Source: Diphasiastrum complanatum
Lineage: Eukaryota; Streptophyta; Lycopodiopsida; Lycopodiales; Lycopodiaceae
Reading direction: 5' to 3'
Length of the DNA stretch: 64,000 bases
NCBI GenBank assembly: GCA_029204225.1
Contig: CM055111.1
Span: 3,457,246 to 3,521,245, forward strand
This document shows, piece after piece, positions 1 to 9,883 of this stretch (position 1 is the first letter of the stretch; every line of letters starts with the position of its first letter). Position numbers and translations under genes: made by a program. Below the pieces are notes generated by a model. It was not told the origin of the DNA and did not search any database. It was given only the letters and a program-made list of their open reading frames with translations.

Positions 1-84
1 GGTACCAGCTCAACCACCACAAAGGTCTGCTATGGCAAAAGTCTCAAGGATCGAACCACCCAAGGCACCTGCGAATAAGAAGAA

Positions 85-612
85 TCAGTTGACTTTTGCT
101 AGCAACTTTCTAGTTATCTGGAAGGATCTTGGTAAAGCTCTCAACAGATAAGTGAGCTGCTTCTCTGCTGATACTGCATTTTCGGTTCCGGGATTGTGTA
201 GTGAAAGAAATAGATCCTTCATCTTCCTAATGAAGGAAGTGAGGTCTTTAGCATCCCACTGTAGGTTTGTCAGCTGATCTTCAAGCAACATGATCTATCT
301 GTGTGATTTTGTTTGAAATCTTGTGAGGAATATATCCCACATCTCTTTTGCTTTAGAGATTGTAGCCAGGTCAAGAGTTAGGCTATCCGCGATGGATGAA
401 GATAACATGGCTATTGCTTTGTCATTCTTCTCCATCCATTCACGTAGCTCCTTGCTTGTAGTTGTAGGCATCTCCTCGGTGCCATCTACCCAAGGAAATA
501 ATCCTTCTCCCTTTAGTATCAGTGAGGTCTTAACTTTCCATGCGAAGAAATTAGATTATGATGAGTCGAGAATTGTATAGATCTTCGATTGTATGCTGCT
601 TATTGAAGCCAT
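85..612 (-). pseudogene. gag: Copia-type Gag N-terminal half, broken (element J)
   Basis: This minus-strand frame starts at an ATG at 612-610 and reads as the N-terminal half of a Ty1/copia Gag, the capsid protein that packages element RNA in cytoplasmic particles. Recognisable stretches are AWKVKTSLILKGEG, followed by a helical region ending RALPRSFQITRKLL, typical of the UBN2-like Gag fold. It is broken by a TAA 18 codons after the ATG and by a TAG just before the 291 end of the longest open piece; a TGA at 82-84 closes the frame. An LTR fragment and a primer-binding site lie just upstream (710-1017), so the order is right for the 5' end of an element whose remainder runs off the window. 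The same leader sequence recurs at 49108-49185. The family assignment rests on motif recognition only. Confidence 0.65.
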
Positions 613-709
613 TGCTGTGAATTGTGTTCTCACTTGTTGATGGTTCTTTGTTTGAATGCTTAGCCTCCTAGATCTGATAGCTTTTCGGTTATGCCAGACT
701 ATGACAGGT

Positions 710-721
710 GCTCTCATACCA
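710..721 (-). promoter_or_regulatory. Primer-binding site of element J (one mismatch)
   Basis: On the minus strand this reads TGGTATGAGAGC, one base away from the initiator Met-tRNA complement TGGTATCAGAGC. It sits between the LTR fragment and the gag leader. The intact version of the same sequence is at 49096-49107. Confidence 0.7.
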
Positions 722-725
722 CTGA

Positions 726-1017
726 TGTGAAAAATAATGATGGAACGCAAATTGCAAATATCAATCAGGCTCTGAAATGAAACGAAACAAAGCGAAACTA
801 GACGAAACGAAGCGAAGCGAAGCAAAACTTGAACAAGCTCTAATATTGACATTGCTAAAGTGAAATCAAATTAATCGCAAACGAAAACAATTCAGATGGA
901 TTTTAGATATGATTGTCGGTCACTGCTTGCTATATCATTCCTACAATCCTCCAGAAAGTAGACAAGCACTGCTAATCTATGTTATAGATTAATACAACAT
1001 TCAACAAAACTGAACAG
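726..1017 (-). repeat. Partial LTR of element J
   Basis: This is the minus-strand match of about 290 bp to the 3' portion of the LTR at 48375-49091, including the run of short TTCGTTTCG-like repeats near the LTR end. Homology stops abruptly near 1017, so the LTR has lost its 5' portion. Element A is inserted about 300 bp further on. Confidence 0.7.
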
Positions 1018-1334
1018 TAAACTGATGATAAACAAACAGATGGAAGGGAGGGTGGTGGTGACAACGGTAGATGGTGTGGACGATAGACATGAGAATGGGC
1101 GCAGAAGTATGGCAAGAGGTTGGTTGAAGAAGGAGACCGATTTTCCAATGCTTGTGTTTCCCTTTCTGAAGGATCTTCGTCGTGACTGGGGTACTTCTTC
1201 TGATCGAGTCGCTTTGTATTGCCCATTTGTCTTCTTAGCCTTGTCATTGTCGACTTTGGGTTTGTGACCTTGGTTGTCAATCTTGCTGGTGTTGTTTCTG
1301 GCAGCGTAATTGCTATAGTGGATCCAAGCAAATC
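1018..1334. other. Unassigned DNA between LTR fragment and element A
   Basis: No gene or repeat family is recognised here. Several overlapping open frames exist but have no family resemblance. The last five bases (AAATC, 1330-1334) are one copy of the target duplication of element A. Confidence 0.5.
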
Positions 1335-2030
1335 TGTGAAGAATTGCCAAAAATTGGCAAATCTAGCTTGATCAAAAACCATGTAGAATAGTGTAAATTG
1401 TGTACACAAGTGGGTCCCACACATGTGAGGCCATGATGCCACATGGGAAACCCATCCTAATGTAGGTTAGTTCAAGTCAGGAGAGTTGGTCATGTCTATT
1501 TGGTGGTCATTCCTACTTTATAGGACCTACACCTAAGTTTAAAGTGAAAATTTGACCAACTAGCTACCTACCAAGCATAACTCTAGGAAATAGACTTTCA
1601 TTTTCGGTCAAGGAGAGTGAGTTAACTTCCTTATTACATGCTGGAAATCCACCTAACTTCAAGAAGGAAGTCGAATTTGCTATGTATTCCCTCTCTCCAT
1701 AGTGAGAAGATAGAAAATTTTTGGAGCTCATTGGCAATCTCAAGCTAGTTCACTATGTACATTGAGTTTTTGTGATCCAAATGAAACCAAATCAATTTCT
1801 ACTTGTTTCTCAGGTTGAAGGCCATACTACAGCCTGTAGTACACACGTGTGGGATCGGATTTCAATTTTTATCAATGCTTTTGATTGTTAATGCTTGTTG
1901 TTTGTCAAATTGCCAATCTAGATCAACTTTTTTGTGTCTAGTTTTTTGATAGATTGTTAAGCAAGCATCCAATCGCTCTTGTGGATCTTTTGTAGATCCA
2001 TTTATGGTCCTAAAGTACAGTACTTTCACA
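1335..2030 (+). repeat. 5' LTR of element A
   Basis: 696-bp LTR from TGTGAAGAATTG to TACTTTCACA. Compared with the 3' copy it lacks five bases near 1595. It contains a palindromic G-box, CACGTG, at 1844-1849, about 180 bp before its end. The LTR carries the promoter and polyadenylation signals in this element class; no clear TATA box could be fixed. Confidence 0.93.
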
Positions 2031-2046
2031 TGGTATCAGAGCCAAG
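2031..2046 (+). promoter_or_regulatory. Primer-binding site of element A
   Basis: TGGTATCAGAGCCAAG follows the 5' LTR directly and matches the canonical plant copia site, complementary to the 3' end of initiator Met-tRNA, which primes minus-strand DNA synthesis. Confidence 0.93.
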
Positions 2047-2465
2047 TACAAGAGCATAAGCCATTGATCTAATGCAAATCCATTTTTAGCAAGTTTCGGT
2101 GCTAAAAACTAGTATTGAGAGGGCAAGCTAGAATCTTGATTTTGGTGAGGAGATTTGATCCCAAACTTGGTAGGGGTCCAAATCCGTACTGTCCACATGT
2201 GTGGGCACCTCTGAACCTGCATTTAATGCATGGCATTCATTTGATCCAAAAAAATTCAATTTGTGAGCTGTTGGTGTAATTTTTGGTGGAGATCCTAGGA
2301 TAATCTACCAAGATCATTTGCCATTGATTAGATTTGAATTTGTTTCATGGAATCTAATTAATCTAGGCTGAGTTCAAGTCCTATTAAGGTTAAAAACAGG
2401 TCTTGAAAGTACACCAAGAAGGAAGAAAGAGATTAAGTCATTTTTTTGTCCAAAAATAGCCAAAA

Positions 2466-2813
2466 TTGGCAAGATTTGATTGTAAGTAGATTTCACATCA
2501 TCTTATCTTCATTCCAACTTTGTGAGGGAGTGCTAGAACTGAGATTATAAGTCCATTTGTTGGATTAGAAATCTAATTTGAGTGAAAAACTACAAGAGAG
2601 AGACCTTAGTGATTTTCTAAAGACAATCAAATCCATTTCTTGGCAAGATTTGTTTGAAAGTAGTTTTCACTTCATCTTATCTTCATTCCAGCTTTGTGAG
2701 GGAGTGATAGAACTGTGATTATAAGTCCATTTGTTGGATTAGAAATCAAATTTGAGTGAAACACTGCAAGTGTGAGACCTTTGTGAGTCTCAAGTCAATC
2801 AAATCTATTTCTT
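2466..2813 (+). repeat. Tandem 174-bp duplication in the gag leader of element A
   Basis: Two adjacent copies, 2466-2639 and 2640-2813, share most of their sequence, including a common stretch around the phrase GATTATAAGTCCATTTG. The second copy ends about 20 bp before the gag start codon. Element B carries the same pair (59007-59354), so the duplication is a family feature that predates at least one of the two insertions. Confidence 0.85.
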
Positions 2814-2835
2814 GTTTGTAGAAGTCACTAGTAAG

Positions 2836-4353
2836 ATGGGATCTGCTGGAGCATACCTTCTAGAAGCTAGTGAGAGGTTGATTTCTACAAATTATGCTAT
2901 TTGGAAGGTTAGAATGGAGTCACTCTTAGTGCTCCAAGACCTTTATGAGTTCTTGATTGAAGATGAAGATGAACCTCTAGGTGCACAGGAGTTAGCTAGA
3001 TACAAGAAGAGATCTAGGCTTGCACTTCATTGTGTGAAGATGAATGTGAGCAATGATTTGTTGAGAGAAGTATCAGCATGTACTAGTGCTAAAGAGGCTT
3101 GGGAGTCTTTAAAATAAATCTATGAGTCTAGCAACACTTCTAGAGTTCTTATGCTTAGAAATCAAATTTTGCAAAGCATGAGAAGAAGTGAGGAGAGTGA
3201 ACATGATTATGTACTCAGAATCAAGTCTCTAAATAGGGAGTTGGCTTCCATTGGAGAGAAGATTCATGATGGAGAGCTTGTACAAATTGTCCTTAATGGT
3301 CTAGGAGATGACTTTGCAAATTTGGTCCAAAGTTTTGCCATTCAAGACACTTTGCCAACTATAGAAAAACTTCACAGTGTATTAGTGGCTGAAGATTGTA
3401 GGATGCTCCATGCAAAATCTAGGATGAGTTCCTTGTCTTTGCAGGATGGTGATGAGAAAGCCAATTTCTCATTCAAGGGCAAAAAGAAGACCAATGGAAA
3501 GAAGAAGCATCCAAAGGAGGCCAAAGAAGAGAATGATGCATCAAGCTCAAAGGACAAGTCAAAGCAAAAATGCTTCTTTTGTGGAAGGAAGGGGCATTAT
3601 GCATCTGAATGCTACAAGAGGCTAAGAGCACAAGTGGAGGAGGACAAACAAGGAAACCTTGCAAAGGAGGAGGAGGATGAAGTAGATGTATTCTTGATGG
3701 CATCTACATCCTCACCAACAAGCAATAGCAATTCAAGAGACAATTGGTGGATCGACAATGGGGCTAGCTCTCACATGTCTTGTGAAAAGGATTTTTTCTC
3801 AAGCTTACACTCTTTCAATGCTGCTAAAAAGTTTGTCTTTACTGCAAATGATGAAGAGTGTAGGATAGATGGTGTTGGCACCATCTCTTTGTGTCTAGAA
3901 TCCTCAAAATGCATGGATCTAGAAAATGTCCTTTATGTACCATCAATCACCAAGAATATGCTTAGTGTTGGTTTACTCTTAGAAAGTGGTTTGGATGTCC
4001 ACTTTAAGCATGGTGTTTGTTTCATCTTGAAGAATGATGTTTGCATTGCAAAGGGATTTAAGCATGGAAGATTGTTTAAGTTGGAAGCTAGTGTTGCTTT
4101 TGAAAGAATGAGCTTGGCAAATGAGGAGATCACTCAAGAGGAGATCTTGGCAAAGTGTGATCTTGCTTGCATTGAGGAGGAGCATCAAAAGGAGGAAGAT
4201 CTTGAGGATCAGCCTCAAAGCATGAGAGTTCCAAGGGAGTCCTCAATGACAATGGCCGAGTCATCAAATTGCATGCAAATTGTCCATTCAAGTGTGCATC
4301 TTGCAAGGGTGGTGAGCATTGGAGAGTCTACTATCTTTGAATACTTTTTATAA
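2836..4353 (+). pseudogene. gag: Gag-protease ORF of element A with an in-frame TAA
   Basis: The likely start is the ATG at 2836 (MGSAGAYLL); open sequence before it begins only with TTG. The frame shows the copia Gag opening TNYAIWKVRMESLL, stops at TAA 3115-3117 after SLK, and continues in the same frame to TAA 4351-4353. The downstream part has a CCHC zinc knuckle (CFFCGRKGHYASEC, near 3571-3612) that binds element RNA. A protease-like motif follows, reading WIDNGASSH where the active motif is DSG, so Ser is replaced by Asn in this copy. A GAG-pre-integrase-like stretch (LENVLYVPSITKNMLSVG) follows. The 3115 stop also occurs in element B; the 4351 stop is private to A. Without readthrough, only a 93-codon Gag fragment would be made from the ATG. 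Confidence 0.85.
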
Positions 4354-5140
4354 AGTATTAGTAGACATGAGGTGACTTGTTTCTTACCTTTAAGATCCAT
4401 GGTGTTTATTACTTTGTATGACAAGACAATGAAATGGGATGCTTTGAAATCTACATTTGTTGTTGATAAAGCAATTTCATTGGATAACTATTTTTGTAAT
4501 AGTTTGAATAGAGTCATAAAAGATGAAACATCATTTGCTTTGGAAATCTTTGTGTCCACATGCTTTGTGCATGATCATTCCAATGTAAGGACCAAAGATT
4601 ATCCTATTTCAATGATAGGAATAATGGTAGTGTTTTGCTCTTCAAGTAGAGATTGTAGAATCTACTTGTTTTCAGCCAAAGAATTTGCCAATGGTGGAAA
4701 TGTGATCTTTCAAGAGTGGAAGATTTGTAAACTTGAAGAAGCACCTTTGGATCAACACCTTATTCAATTCATTGATGGTTTGAAGTCAAGTCAAGTGGAG
4801 GAGCAAGCTCAAGACCCGAGGACTCCAAGAAGAATCTTGAGTATCAAGATGGAGCCATCAAGGCTCAATCATATGGATCAAGCAAGGCAAGTTGTCTTTG
4901 GCAACATTATTTATGCACTTAATATTTTAATTGATGTATCTTCAAGTGCACAAAATGCCTTGGAATCCATGGCTTGGCATGATGTTTAGTTTTGAAGTGT
5001 GCTACATGTATATAGACACATTTATGGAACATCTTGTAAGGGATCCTCTAAGAGGTGGTGAAAGATCCTTCATGGACATCATTCTCTATTGGAGTCTCAA
5101 AAGTTCCTTCTTTGTAGCTGGATTTTTTAGACACTTCTAA
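4354..5140 (+). pseudogene. Integrase and RT/RNase H remnant of element A
   Basis: After the stop at 4353 the same frame stays open to TAG 4987-4989. By-eye alignment to the integrase of element C places its FFLPLRSMVF-like start, NYFCNSLN and CFVH...GIMV...CRIYL blocks on the integrase flanks, but the middle of the core with the second Asp and the Glu is missing. The first catalytic Asp, expected in HSDVH, is Ser (HSSVH) just upstream in the gag frame. A shifted frame from about 5003 to 5140 reads YIDTFMEHLVRDPLRGGERS, which resembles the RT/RNase H connection of element C (SIDTPMEQIVKDP). Everything between has been deleted. This is remnant sequence, yet it is present with the same layout in copy B. 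Confidence 0.7.
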
Positions 5141-5190
5141 AAGCTTTCATTGATCTATCAAGAGAGTTGTAAATAGATCAAGCTAAATTT

Positions 5191-5199
5191 GAGGAGGAG
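5191..5199 (+). promoter_or_regulatory. Polypurine tract of element A
   Basis: GAGGAGGAG lies immediately upstream of the 3' LTR, the usual place and composition of the plus-strand primer site. Confidence 0.85.
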
Positions 5200-5900
5200 T
5201 GTGAAAAATTGCCAAAAATTGGCAAATCTAGCTTGATCAAAAACCATGTAGAATAGTGTAAATTGTGTACACAAGTGGGTCCCACACATGTGAGGCCATG
5301 ATGCCACATGGGAAACCCATCCTAATTTAGGTTAGGTCAAGTCAAGAGAGTTGGTCATGTCTATTTGGTGGTCATCCCTACTTTATAGGACCTACACCTA
5401 AGTTTAAAGTGAAAATTTGACCAACTAGCTACCTTCCAAGCATAACTCTAGGAAATAGACTAGGGTTTCATTTTAGGTCAAGGAGAGTGAGTTAAATTCC
5501 TTATTACATGCTGGAAATCCACCTAACTTCAAGAAGGATGTCGAATTTGCTATGTATTCCCTCTCTCCATAGTGAGAAGATAGAAAATTTTTGGAGCTCA
5601 TTGGCAATCTCAAGCTAGTTCACTATGTACATTGAGTTTTTGTGATCCAAATGAAACCAAATCAATTTCTACTTGTTTCTCAGGTTGAAGGCCGTACTAC
5701 AGCCTGTAGTACACACGTGTGGGATCGGATTTCAATGTTTATCAATGCTTTTGATTGTTAATGCTTGTTGTTTGTCAAATTGCCAATCTAGATCAACTTT
5801 TTTGTGTCTAGTTTTTTGATAGATTGTTAAGCAAGCATCCAATCACTCTTGTGGATCTTTTGTAGATCCATTCATGGTCCTAAAGTACAGTACTTTCACA
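5200..5900 (+). repeat. 3' LTR of element A
   Basis: 701-bp LTR from TGTGAAAAATTG to TACTTTCACA, followed by the target duplication AAATC. The G-box CACGTG is at 5714-5719, as in the 5' LTR. Confidence 0.93.
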
Positions 5901-5905
5901 AAATC

Positions 5906-6843
5906 CACTCTCTCCCCCCCCAAAAAAACATCTGTTGGTGGGGATGTTGTTGCTGGTGACTGTTCATGCTCATGATTGGATCGGCGTGTGGAACACGTAG
6001 TTGAAACTCGTTGAACATGTGACTGGACTAAAGATTGAAAAATTTTTAACTAAATTTGTTTCGATCTTGTTGTAGTTGACTCAAAGAATAATATGGCAAT
6101 GAGGTGCAGGAATCAACTCTAACTTGTCATGGATTTCTCATAGTTTTCAAAAATTTGAAACTGTTGTACATGGTAATCTGAAGATGGATAGATGAATGAA
6201 AATGTGTTTTGGAGATGCTCTACAGAAGACTCTCGTGCAGTAGCTATTCTTCATGAGAAAATCAGTCACACAAAATAGGTGAAGAAAAACAAGGAAATAA
6301 ACAAACGATACAGATAGTTTGCATTCATCAACATTGATAATGTACCTGGATAGTTGCAATATTTCAGTTGTTTTGTAGAGTAATGTGACTTACTCTGACA
6401 TGCCCTTGTCAAAACAAGACAGAGTTGGTGACACTAAAATCTATCATCATGGATAACAGATGTTGTAAGATATAGCATGAGATGCAGGTATGGGTGAGGT
6501 ACTATGTCCTGAGGACCTCTTTGAACAAGAGATTCAGAACCGAATCTCTAAATGGATTTCCAAATCCTAGATGTATTTTGTATTGGCACATTGAAAATCT
6601 TATTTGCATGTGGAAAGACAAATAGATTGGAGTTTGTAGAAAGAAAGAAAAACTGTCAATTCTCTGTGGAGGTTGCTCGTGGTTGGACATTGTAGCAGAT
6701 GACGGAATATCGGTTTCACTTTCTTTCGACAAGGACTCATTTCATATTGTCTTTTTTCATTATGGAGCTGGTGTATTGGACGGTGATGTAGTAGAAGTTT
6801 AAAAAAAACTTCTCGATTGCGCAGCAGGTTTAACTGTTGGTTG
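5906..6843. other. Unassigned DNA downstream of element A
   Basis: About 940 bp without a recognisable gene. A short C8-A7 homopolymer tract is at 5914-5929. The short open frames on the minus strand (6147-6732) show no family resemblance. Confidence 0.5.
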
Positions 6844-8226
6844 TTATGGTGCTCGTGTTGTTGTCGTGAAGATCCTATTGTGATTCATAACTGACATGAC
6901 GAGCAGGTAGGATCTTAGTTGGTTGTTTGGATAGTCTTTGAAACTGTGTTTTCGGATACAGTCGAGACACTCAGCATAATACTGGGTCTTAACTGGACAA
7001 TCAACCATGAAGTGGCTGGTTTCACCACAGATAAAACATCTAGTGTGTAGTGGCCCTTGTATAACGGTGTAGCCATCTTGTATGGCTAGTGGTTCTGGAC
7101 TTGCTGGTGGATATTCATGATAAGGCAAGGCATTTCTAGATTGCGATGGGTGTTCTTCATATTGTTGAACTGTATGTGCTTGGATAGGTCGATATGAAGG
7201 ACAAGCATCAACAGGATGCGTAGCCCAACAGTGTGGGCACCATATTGTTTTTCGTCTATAAGGTACTTGTGCAGGGTTTGACTGACCAGGCATACTGCTT
7301 TGGATAGACTTCAGGGTAGTTTGAAACTCATTGGTGATTTTCTCCATTTGAAGTTGGTGTTGCTTATTAAGCAACGCCAGCTGTGATTTCCAAAGCTGAT
7401 CTTGGGTGTCGTCGATCGGCTTCGACTCATGGACAGGAGCACGTGGTGTTTGCCTTTCTCTAGATTCATCAATATCTGGTCCTTTGTCTTCTTCCTTGAT
7501 GGCATTTGACATAGCTAACTTTAGGCTCGTATATTCATCATTGGATTTAAGCTCGCGTCTAATCCATCTTGGAAGGCCGACTAAGAACCAGATGATGAGC
7601 ATTTGTTCACAGGGCTGTTCTTGTACTTGACTTTTGAGACATTTGAAATGCTCAATATAGTCTCATACTCGTTCGTCTTTTGTCATTTTGATATTACTTA
7701 GCTTGACAAAAGGGCTTTCTATCAAGCAAAATGGCTTGAAGCGTTTGATAAAGGCCTCCTTCAAGAGTGACCAGTCACGTTTATCTTCACGATCAAGGTT
7801 AAAAAAGCATTCTCGTGCTCGATCGATCATGGTCATCGAGAAGAGTTGAATCATGGCGTCGGGTGATATCTCGCCATATACATCACATGCATTCTCAAAG
7901 ATTTGCACAAAACTTTGAGGGTCCGAACTACCATCAAACTTTGGTAGATCTAGTTTGGGTGTACGTCTCTCATGATGAGCATTGTGGGTAGTAGAGACTC
8001 CATTAAGATTGGTTCTGGCATGGGATGTTTCAACACCATGAACATGGGTTCTAGCTCGCGAGGACTCGGCTCTATCATGTTCTTGTCCTTCGAATGGGTT
8101 TGTGGATGGCTCGTAGGGTTGGGACCGCATTCGGTAGAATCTACGACATGTGATTTGTTCAGCTACAAGGGACCTGATCTCGTATGGATAATCTTCTGGG
8201 ATGTCAGGATCTGTATTGTCGACCAT
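6844..8226 (-). pseudogene. gag: Ty3/gypsy-type Gag, one stop codon
   Basis: A minus-strand frame of about 460 codons is interrupted by a single TGA (after KDERV, near 7660); both halves are in the same frame. The first half contains LPKFDGSSDPQSFVQIFE and a following Asp/Glu-rich helical block ending IKRFKPF, the pattern of the Retrotrans_gag capsid domain of gypsy-like elements rather than copia. The second half has a basic and coiled region and a CCHC zinc knuckle (CFICGETSHFMVDC, about 7000-7040). A second Cys/His-containing stretch precedes it (CPHCWATHPVDAC). No protease, RT or integrase of this type lies nearby, so it is a gag-only relic or fragment. It is the only gypsy-like coding sequence seen in the window. 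Confidence 0.72.
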
Positions 8227-8584
8227 TGGGTATTGTTGTGTCTTTTTTTGTGTTGAGTATGTGTTTCTGGTGTTTTTGTATTTTTTAGGGTTTTTGGTGT
8301 TTTTTGATTTTTGGAGTTTTTGTGTTTTTGGATTTTTTAGAGTTTTTGGTGTTTTTTGGATTTTTTAGGGTTTGATTTTTGGATTTTTTTTATGGTGTTG
8401 TAGGAAGTGAAGCTGGAGACTCAATATAAAAAGGGCTTTCTATTGGTATGAGGGTTGTTTTTTGAAAAAAAAAAAATTGGTGTTCATTTTTTTTTTGTGG
8501 TTTTTTTTTTTTTCAGGCTCAAAGGTGTTGTGAAGATGGTGGTTTGGTTGAAATGGCAATCAGAGGTGTTGATCAAAAGTTATG
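8227..8584. repeat. T-rich low-complexity tract upstream of the gypsy gag
   Basis: On the plus strand it is dominated by T runs separated by G (TTTTTGGTGTTTTTTG-like units) and by poly-A and poly-T runs near 8463-8515. On the coding strand of the gag it is an A/C-rich leader directly before the start codon. Confidence 0.75.
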
Positions 8585-9005
8585 GTTCGGTCGAGATGGG
8601 TGTTGATTGCTTCAGTCGAGCTTTGACCTTATTGCTTCGATTGATATCTGATTGAATCCCTCCGGTCGAGATTTGATTGTTGCCTTCGGCTCCGGTTGAG
8701 ATTTGAGTAGGCGCTTGGCTCCGGTCGATATCAGTTCGGCTTCGGTCGAGATCTGAACAGACACTTCAGCTTCGGTCGCGATTTCAGTGGTACTTCGATC
8801 GAGATTCCAGCGAGCGCTCCGGTCGAGATTCCAAAGAAGTGCTTCGGTCGAGATTTCAGCAAGCGCTCCAGTTGAGATTCCAAAGAAGTGCTTTGGTCGA
8901 GATTGCAAAGGAAGGCTCCACTTGAGATGGGATGCACTGTGTCGGTTGAGATTTAATTGAGCACTCCGGTTGAGATGTGAGCATGAGCTTTGATTGAGAT
9001 TTTAA
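8585..9005. repeat. Degenerate minisatellite with CGGTCGAGAT core
   Basis: About a dozen and a half variants of the core YCGGTCGAGATT recur at intervals of roughly 20 to 35 bases. Several larger units such as GAGATTCCAAAGAAGTGCTT are almost identical. It lies in the leader of the gypsy-type gag on the minus strand. Translated products of this tract are artefacts of the repeat. Confidence 0.8.
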
Positions 9006-9883
9006 TTTTTTTTTTTATTTATGCACCTGCGTTGCGTCGATCAAGATGGTAAGAGAGAGAGGCTCGGTTGAGATGGAAGAGAAGGTGTTCGGTTGAGACG
9101 TGAGACAGGGTGCTCGGCTGAGATAGTGACGGAGGGAGGTGGAGACGATGGGTAAGCTATGGGTAGAGGATGATGTAGAAGGAGCTGAGGATGTATGCAG
9201 GGCGTGGGGATGGTGTGTGCAGGTCATTCTGAGCTATGAACAGATTTGGAGACATTTCAGATTGCGTGCATGGGTCCGATCAAAGATAGTCTTGCAGCAT
9301 ATGTCGTTTCAGAATGTGAGTGATGCAAGCAGCAACGAGTCAAATGTTGACAGATCCCCTACTCCAGAGGACCTGTTGTTTACTTTTCTGCTTCTTGCTT
9401 ACAGATCTATTTCTTGCATGTTACCAGGCTCATTTGGGCATTACTTGACTGTCTCTTATGTGTTGCAATGCCTAGGCTAGGCAGAAACAGACTGAATAAC
9501 TCTGTAGTATAGATTTTCTTTGTCCTGCCTGTTAGAGTACTACTCAGGGACGTCACTCTTGAACGCACTTACATTATACATAGGATGCAAGCCAAGAACA
9601 CTCATTCACAGATCATCATGCAAACCAATGAACGTTCAATAGATTCTACTACTACTAACTCTAAAAACGGATTGAAATTAGATCCTACACTACACTGAAC
9701 TGAGCTATATTTGCATAAACTGATAAACAAGAAACAAGAACTAATCTACAGCATGTTAGAAGTCCAAGAATCAAGAAACTAACCAGCCTTTTGATTCTTG
9801 GACATCCCAAGAACATCAAGCACTAGAATGTTAGAGAATATGCAAGATTTATGCCACATTTCTAGCCTCTTTAGTTTACTTGA
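9006..9883. other. Unassigned DNA
   Basis: No recognisable gene. GAGATGG/GAGACG motifs continue weakly from the minisatellite to about 9150. The plus-strand open frame at 9139-9480 has no family resemblance. Confidence 0.5.

Larger units (their letters stand above)
1335..5900 (+). mobile_element. Element A: non-autonomous copia-type LTR retrotransposon (gag, protease, integrase remnant)
   Basis: This is a complete 4566-bp element bounded by TGTGAA...TTTCACA LTRs and flanked by a perfect 5-bp target duplication AAATC (1330-1334 and 5901-5905). The order is LTR, primer-binding site, a 174-bp duplicated leader, gag-protease, integrase remnant, polypurine tract and LTR. It lacks a usable integrase core, reverse transcriptase and RNase H. 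The two LTRs differ at roughly 14 positions plus one 5-bp indel by eye, about 2 percent. Element B at 55916-60491 is a second copy in opposite orientation with the same architecture, which shows that the defective form itself has moved. The architecture resembles the described TR-GAG class of gag-bearing non-autonomous plant elements. Confidence 0.93.

Noticed and set aside
972-1442. Overlapping open frames upstream of element A on both strands
   Set aside because: They cross the LTR boundary, overlap each other in three frames and have no family resemblance.
3372-3703. Minus-strand ORFs inside the gag of element A, repeated in B
   Set aside because: They are antisense shadows of the Lys/Glu-rich gag frame.
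8612-8937. Minus-strand frames with STEA/LDRS repeats, resembling a repeat protein
   Set aside because: The repeats come from the CGGTCGAGAT minisatellite; all frames show the same periodicity, and there is no start or context for a gene.
8585-9005. CRISPR-like array
   Set aside because: Unit length and spacing vary, units are degenerate and there are no unique spacers; the context is a plant retroelement leader.
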